Positions 34,008 to 37,895 of a stretch of 37,895 bases of DNA are shown one piece after another. Positions within the stretch are counted from its first letter, which is position 1. Each line of letters starts with the position of its first letter. The position numbers and the translations under genes were made by a program. The stretch is from an uncultured Muribaculaceae bacterium. GTDB taxonomy: Bacteria; Bacteroidota; Bacteroidia; Bacteroidales; Muribaculaceae. The stretch spans positions 1 through 37,895 of the forward strand of contig CAJUMI010000020.1 of NCBI GenBank assembly GCA_910587545.1, written 5' to 3'. The notes beneath the pieces were generated by a model. That model worked only from the letters and a program-made list of their open reading frames with translations. It made no database searches and was not told the DNA's origin.

Positions 34008-34046
34008 CCGGCAGGACTTTTTAGGACATTAATAAAGAACAGTCAG

Positions 34047-35906
34047 ATGGAAAAAAAGAAACTGAAAATTCGCGATCTTACTCTCCGTGACGGACAGCAG
34101 TCATTGTTTGCGACTCGTTTGAGTCAGAGCGAGATCGATAAGTTGCTCCCTTATTATGAAAATGCCGGCTTCTATATTATGGAAGTGTGGGGCGGTGCAA
34201 TTCCCGACTCGGTGATGCGTTATCTCGACCAGTCGCCTTGGGATCGCCTGCGTGCATGTTCAAAGGCGATGAAAGGAAAATCGCTCCTCTCGGCTCTCTC
34301 TCGCGGACGCAACCTTTTCGGCTACGTGCCTTATCCCGACTATGTGCTCGAGGGTTTCTACAAGGAAGCGATCGCCAACGGTCTGAATGTGATGCGTATT
34401 TTCGACGCACTCAACGATATCGACAATGTGAAGGAGTCTATCCGTCTGATCAACGAGCTCGGCGGCATCGCCGACGGCGCTGTCTGCTATACAGTCGATC
34501 CCAAGACCGAGCCTGAGAAAGTAGGTTTCTTCGGCCGTCTCCTCGGCAAAAAACCTGCCGGGCCCGAAAAGATTTTCACCGACGAATACTTTGTCGAAAA
34601 GGCCCGTCAGATGGAAGCCCTCGGTGCGAAGATCATCACTCTCAAGGATATGGCAGGTCTTGTCAACCCGCTCCGCGCGGCTTCGATCATATCGAAGCTA
34701 AAGGCCAATGTCAAGGTTCCGGTTGATTTCCACACTCATTGTACGCCCGGCTACGGTCTGGCTTCGAGTGTGATGGCTATCATCAACGGAGTCGACATTC
34801 TTGATACCAACATCTGGTGGTTCGGCGGCGGTTCGGCTGCTCCGGCCATCGAGCTTGTCTATCTCTTCGCGCAGAAACTCGGCGTTGAGATCGACGTCGA
34901 CATGAAGGCCGTAGGCGAGATACGCAAGCATCTCCTCGATGCGCGCCTTTCGCTCAAGGACTTCGACCTCGGTAAACTCCCCCGCGAGTTCGACCCGCTG
35001 ACCGACCGGCTCCCGGCCGAAGTCGAGAGCCAGCTCGACCGTGCGGTCGCTGCAGCCAAGTCTGCGGATGAGGCTGCGTTGCTTGACGCCTGCCACGCAA
35101 TCGAGCAGTATTTCGGTTTCCCTAAGCCCAACGAACTCGTCAAAGAAGCCGAAGTCCCCGGCGGCATGTACTCCAACATGGTCGCACAGCTCAAGGCTCT
35201 CCATGCCGAAGATCTTCTCGACGACGCAATGCGCCTGATCCCGATGGTGCGCCGCGACGCAGGTCTCGTGCCTCTGGTGACTCCGACGAGCCAGATCGTC
35301 GGCAGCCAGGCTGTGTCGGTGGCTCTCGACCGCCGCAAGGGAAATCCCGACTACACCACAAAGTCAAATCAGTTCATCTCGCTCGTCAAGGGTGAATACG
35401 GCCACACTCCCGTCGCCGTGGATCCTTCGTTCCGCGAGAAGATTACCGGTAGCCCCGTTGAAAAACCTTACGATACGTCGTCATACAAGCGTCCCGAAAA
35501 TCCTGTGGTAGAGGAGCTCGGCGGTGTCAAACTCGCCTCCAACCGTGAGGAAGAGCTTCTGCTCGAGCTTCTGCCGAGCGTGGCCAACGGCTTCCTTCGC
35601 CGTCGTCGCACCGAGGAGTTCGAGGCTGCGCAGGCCGAGGTGGCTAAAAAAGAGGCCGCAGCCGCTCCCGCTGTTGTTGCGGAGACGATCACCGGCGAGA
35701 CACTTGTCGCTCCGATGGGTGGACGCATCATCGAAATCAACGTCAAGCCCGGTGACAAGGTGAAGAAAGGCGATATCCTTCTTGTCTACGAGGCGATGAA
35801 GATGGAGAATGATGTCACCGCCGAAAAGGACGAGACCGTCAAGCGCGTGTTCGTCACTGTCGACCAGATCGTCGGTACGGATGCTGTCCTCATCGAGTTT
35901 GAATAA
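34047..35906 (+). CDS. Biotin-dependent carboxyltransferase (oxaloacetate decarboxylase alpha / pyruvate carboxylase B type)
   Basis: 619 aa. The carboxyltransferase domain (about 1-300) starts IRDLTLRDGQQSLFATRL and has FDALNDIDNV, DMAGLVNPL and VDFHTHCTPG, the family metal and substrate motifs. The middle is the conserved PYC/OADA domain (about 310-460). An Ala/Glu-rich linker (about 525-545) leads to a biotinyl domain with EAMKMEN, whose biotinylated lysine is about residue 585. The domain order is that of OadA or PycB. No membrane beta subunit or biotin carboxylase is nearby, so the physiological reaction is undecided. Followed by a bidirectional terminator. Confidence 0.9.
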   Translation: MEKKKLKIRDLTLRDGQQSLFATRLSQSEIDKLLPYYENAGFYIMEVWGGAIPDSVMRYLDQSPWDRLRACSKAMKGKSLLSALSRGRNLFGYVPYPDYVLEGFYKEAIANGLNVMRIFDALNDIDNVKESIRLINELGGIADGAVCYTVDPKTEPEKVGFFGRLLGKKPAGPEKIFTDEYFVEKARQMEALGAKIITLKDMAGLVNPLRAASIISKLKANVKVPVDFHTHCTPGYGLASSVMAIINGVDILDTNIWWFGGGSAAPAIELVYLFAQKLGVEIDVDMKAVGEIRKHLLDARLSLKDFDLGKLPREFDPLTDRLPAEVESQLDRAVAAAKSADEAALLDACHAIEQYFGFPKPNELVKEAEVPGGMYSNMVAQLKALHAEDLLDDAMRLIPMVRRDAGLVPLVTPTSQIVGSQAVSVALDRRKGNPDYTTKSNQFISLVKGEYGHTPVAVDPSFREKITGSPVEKPYDTSSYKRPENPVVEELGGVKLASNREEELLLELLPSVANGFLRRRRTEEFEAAQAEVAKKEAAAAPAVVAETITGETLVAPMGGRIIEINVKPGDKVKKGDILLVYEAMKMENDVTAEKDETVKRVFVTVDQIVGTDAVLIEFE

Positions 35907-35931
35907 TCCCGATAAATAACGGATAGACCTG

Positions 35932-35970
35932 AAAAAGGCGGTGCGTCAGAAGTGAACTGCACCGCCTTTT
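35932..35970. terminator. Bidirectional terminator, carboxyltransferase / M56
   Basis: GGCGGTGC/GCACCGCC (35937-35944 and 35959-35966) extended by A4/T4, loop 14 nt. It can end the plus-strand carboxyltransferase gene and the minus-strand blaI-M56 transcript. The loop shares CGTCAGAA with the 26776 terminator. Confidence 0.88.
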
Positions 35971-35989
35971 CTCAAAGCTGTTCTGCCCG

Positions 35990-37285
35990 TTATTCGAGTC
36001 TGAAACTTACCGGAAGCATGTATGTAACCCTGACGGGATTGCCGTCCTTGTCGTAGGCGGGTTTGAATTTGTTACCCGCGTCGGTTATCTTTTTGACAGC
36101 TCTTATCGCTTCATCGTCGAGCATCTTGTCTATGCCGCTTGTTACGCTTATATCCTCAACCTGTCCGTCGGTTCCGATGATAAGTTCAAGAATGACTTTA
36201 CCGCTGATGCCTTTCTCCATGGCTTTTTCAGGGTAGTTGATGTTTTCGGACAGAAGCCGATAGAATTCGCTGATCCCGCCCTCGAATTCAGGTGCTATTG
36301 CAGGCTGTTCTATTAAGTCGGAGTTTCCGGTTGCAGGCCGTGCTTCGGTTTCAGCGACTGTTTCGGTTGCAAGGGATTCTTCACTGATCCTGTCGCCGCT
36401 TTCGCCGACGCAGGAAATGTTTGTTACACACAAGGCCGCTGCCATGGCAGGCAGCAAGGCCAGAGCGCGCAGGCGTGCGCTGCTCTTTGACTGATTTTTC
36501 ATCATCATAGTTATACGTTTTTTTAGTGAACTGTGATTCAGACTGTCGGCAAAGGCGTGGAATCTTGAGCCGGCAGTCTTTTTTATTAATAGAAGTTGAT
36601 ATTCGGCGGGGTCGTCGCAGATGGCGAGTGTTTCGCAGTCTGCCTCATATTCATGGATGCTGATAAGTTCGCGGAGCGTTGCCCATGCGCATGGATTGTA
36701 CCAGTTTATCACGGCCATGGCATTGGCTGCCAAGAGGTCGATCCAGTGCATGTGTCTGCGGTGTGATGATTCGTGTGCGATCATTATCTCGATTTCTCGC
36801 TCGTCGTCGTCAAGCATGTCTGACGGAACAAAAATCATGTTGCCCCAGCAGAATGGTGACATGCGGTTGTGATTGTGGACATAGACGTCGGTGTAGCCGA
36901 TCTTCGTCCTGCTTGCAGTCAGGCGTATATAGCAGATGAATATAAGGTTGAAAAGAGCCCATAAGGCCGTTGCGGCTGATCCGGTGATATAGATGACCGA
37001 CAGGATGTCGGCCAGCGACCCTGCTCCGGCCGGTTGCGCAGCTTTGCCGGCGACGAGGTTGATTTCCAGCTCGGGCAGCTCGATGCCGGCCATGTCTATC
37101 ACGTCGCTTACTCCTCGGCTGACTGGTGTAAGCGGTACGGCTGCTGAAAATATTATTATGGCAAGGATCATATGGCGGTTGAATGCGAAGAGGGTAGTGT
37201 GCCTCATCGCGAGATGGTATGCCGCATAGAGCAATGCCAGGATGATGCCGCTGACTGCCGAGTATGTCATGAGTGTCTGTCCCAT
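35990..37285 (-). CDS. M56 (BlaR1-like) metallopeptidase with C-terminal TonB domain
   Basis: 431 aa. About four membrane segments lie in the N-terminal part (about 5-27, 35-55, 95-120 and 275-295). The cytoplasmic zinc peptidase has HESSH near residue 170 (HExxH) with EYEADCETLA following. After the last membrane segment, a Glu/Thr-rich stretch (about 300-335) leads to a TonB C-terminal domain (about 340-431; INYPEKAMEKGISGKVILELIIGTDG). It lacks a penicillin-binding sensor domain. In BlaR systems, signal sensing makes the peptidase cleave the BlaI repressor. Here the TonB-like domain is presumably the periplasmic sensor. It follows blaI by 17 nt. Confidence 0.9.
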   Translation of the reverse strand: MGQTLMTYSAVSGIILALLYAAYHLAMRHTTLFAFNRHMILAIIIFSAAVPLTPVSRGVSDVIDMAGIELPELEINLVAGKAAQPAGAGSLADILSVIYITGSAATALWALFNLIFICYIRLTASRTKIGYTDVYVHNHNRMSPFCWGNMIFVPSDMLDDDEREIEIMIAHESSHRRHMHWIDLLAANAMAVINWYNPCAWATLRELISIHEYEADCETLAICDDPAEYQLLLIKKTAGSRFHAFADSLNHSSLKKRITMMMKNQSKSSARLRALALLPAMAAALCVTNISCVGESGDRISEESLATETVAETEARPATGNSDLIEQPAIAPEFEGGISEFYRLLSENINYPEKAMEKGISGKVILELIIGTDGQVEDISVTSGIDKMLDDEAIRAVKKITDAGNKFKPAYDKDGNPVRVTYMLPVSFRLE

Positions 37286-37302
37286 GTTTATGTGGATTTG
37301 AG

Positions 37303-37671
37303 TTATCTCGGTTTGCGTTGGCTGATTACTGTTTCGACGAGTTGTCTGATCTCTTCGTCGGTGAGCTTTTCCTCGCTGAAAAGTGCCGAGACCGATGCCT
37401 TTATCGATGATCCGAAATAGCGGTCGACCACGTCACGGAGAGTCGAATGGCTGTACTTTTCGCGTGACACGGCGGCTTCATAGCGGTAGGAACTGCCGAA
37501 TTTCTCGTGGCTGACATAACCTTTGCCTTCAAGTAGCCGCACGAATGTCGACACTGTGTTGAAATGAGGTTTCGGTTCCGGCAGGCGGTCTATGATCTCT
37601 CTTACAAACAGAGGGCCGTTGTCCCACAGGATTTCCATTAATTCTTCTTCGCGTTCGGTGAGTTTCTTCAT
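37303..37671 (-). CDS. BlaI/MecI-family transcriptional repressor
   Basis: 122 aa. A winged-helix repressor: LTEREEELMEILWDNGPLFVREIIDRLPEPKPHFNTVSTFVRLLEGKGYV covers the DNA-binding domain, and the C-terminal half is the helical dimerisation arm. It represses its own operon by binding dyads and is inactivated by cleavage by the M56 partner. Two matching dyads cover the promoter (37700-37737). Length is typical. The ATG at 37671 is followed by KKLTERE, a normal start. Confidence 0.94.
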   Translation of the reverse strand: MKKLTEREEELMEILWDNGPLFVREIIDRLPEPKPHFNTVSTFVRLLEGKGYVSHEKFGSSYRYEAAVSREKYSHSTLRDVVDRYFGSSIKASVSALFSEEKLTDEEIRQLVETVISQRKPR

Positions 37672-37691
37672 CTTATATGGGTTTGGTGTCG

Positions 37692-37722
37692 CAAAGTAAA
37701 ACTAAAATATTTAGTTATGCAA
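37692..37722 (-). promoter_or_regulatory. blaI-M56 promoter
   Basis: Minus-strand TTG (37720-37722), 20-nt spacer, TTACTTTG (37692-37699), which differs from the -7 consensus at the second base. The start point is expected near 37686. Confidence 0.6.
37700..37716. promoter_or_regulatory. Operator 1 for the BlaI-type repressor
   Basis: AACTAAA-ATA-TTTAGTT, a perfect 7-bp dyad of 17 bp total, between the -33 and -7 elements. Binding would block polymerase. Confidence 0.75.
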
Positions 37723-37737
37723 CTAAATGTCTTAGTT
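37721..37737. promoter_or_regulatory. Operator 2 for the BlaI-type repressor
   Basis: AACTAA-ATGTC-TTAGTT, 6-bp arms, same total size of 17 bp, and starting 21 bp from operator 1 (two helical turns). It overlaps the -33 element. Confidence 0.7.
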
Positions 37738-37895
37738 TTACCATTTGTTAACACATGTATTTACATTTGATTATAGAAGAAATACAAAATTTACCCGAAA
37801 GTTTTTCGCAAGATAATTGCCTGAGTTATACATATATCTGGGTGTTAACGAGTGCAAAACCGACGGGCCGGTCGATTTCGCTCAATATGCGGCGC

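Noticed and set aside
1..37895. CRISPR array, insertion sequence, prophage or integrase
   Set aside because: No regularly spaced repeats, transposase, integrase or phage structural motif was found on either strand.

Overview
The window looks like a chromosomal segment of a gut-type Bacteroidales bacterium, possibly Muribaculaceae; the family is a guess. Evidence: many start sites carry the Bacteroidetes sigma factor pattern (TTTG or TTG about 20 nt before TAnnTTTG). Typical Bacteroidetes families are present: four GLPGLI proteins, a BACON domain, an OMP_b-brl_3 barrel, DUF3316, and an M56 peptidase with a TonB C-terminal domain. Lipoprotein cysteines are followed by acidic residues. Ribosome binding sites are weak, as expected. 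I saw no insertion sequence, prophage, integrase or CRISPR array.

Layout. 1-37 is the 5' half of a tRNA-Thr(UGU) on the minus strand. 339-4421 holds gdhA, a DUF3108-like protein, tpx, and a secreted protein with a thioredoxin-like end that lacks CXXC. 4553-11453 is a compact minus-strand operon: GLPGLI protein A, a lipoprotein, an outer-membrane barrel protein, then GLPGLI proteins B, C and D. It is the most distinctive accessory unit here. A 9-T/9-G homopolymer tract lies just upstream of its promoter.

11582-22398 is an eleven-gene minus-strand run with gaps of at most 20 nt and many overlaps: a DUF418 membrane protein, typA, folP, cdaA (c-di-AMP synthesis), rmlA, two tandem FdtA/QdtA-like cupins, a DegT-type sugar aminotransferase, the tRNA methylthiotransferase mtaB, an LpxL/HtrB-like acyltransferase and a family 2 glycosyltransferase. 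The sugar genes fit synthesis of a dTDP-3-amino-3,6-dideoxyhexose for a surface glycan. RmlB is not in the window.

22734-26683 (plus) encodes two overlapping lipoprotein genes, one with FN3-like modules and one BACON/PDZ/S41 protease, both with an SDDN signature after the lipid cysteine. Then come an MFS transporter (minus), the plus-strand operon parC / DUF3316 protein / second S41 lipoprotein, a PHP-type tyrosine phosphatase (minus), and a biotin-dependent carboxyltransferase gene (plus). Last is a blaI-M56 pair (minus) whose promoter is covered by two 17-bp dyads.

Intergenic stretches near or above 300 bases are 38-338 and 22399-22733; both carry promoters and are described below. I recognised nothing in 37738-37895, upstream of the blaI promoter. 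No wholly new system can be proven from sequence alone. The best candidate for uncharacterised biology is the GLPGLI/barrel/lipoprotein operon, followed by the paired surface lipoproteins at 22734-26683.
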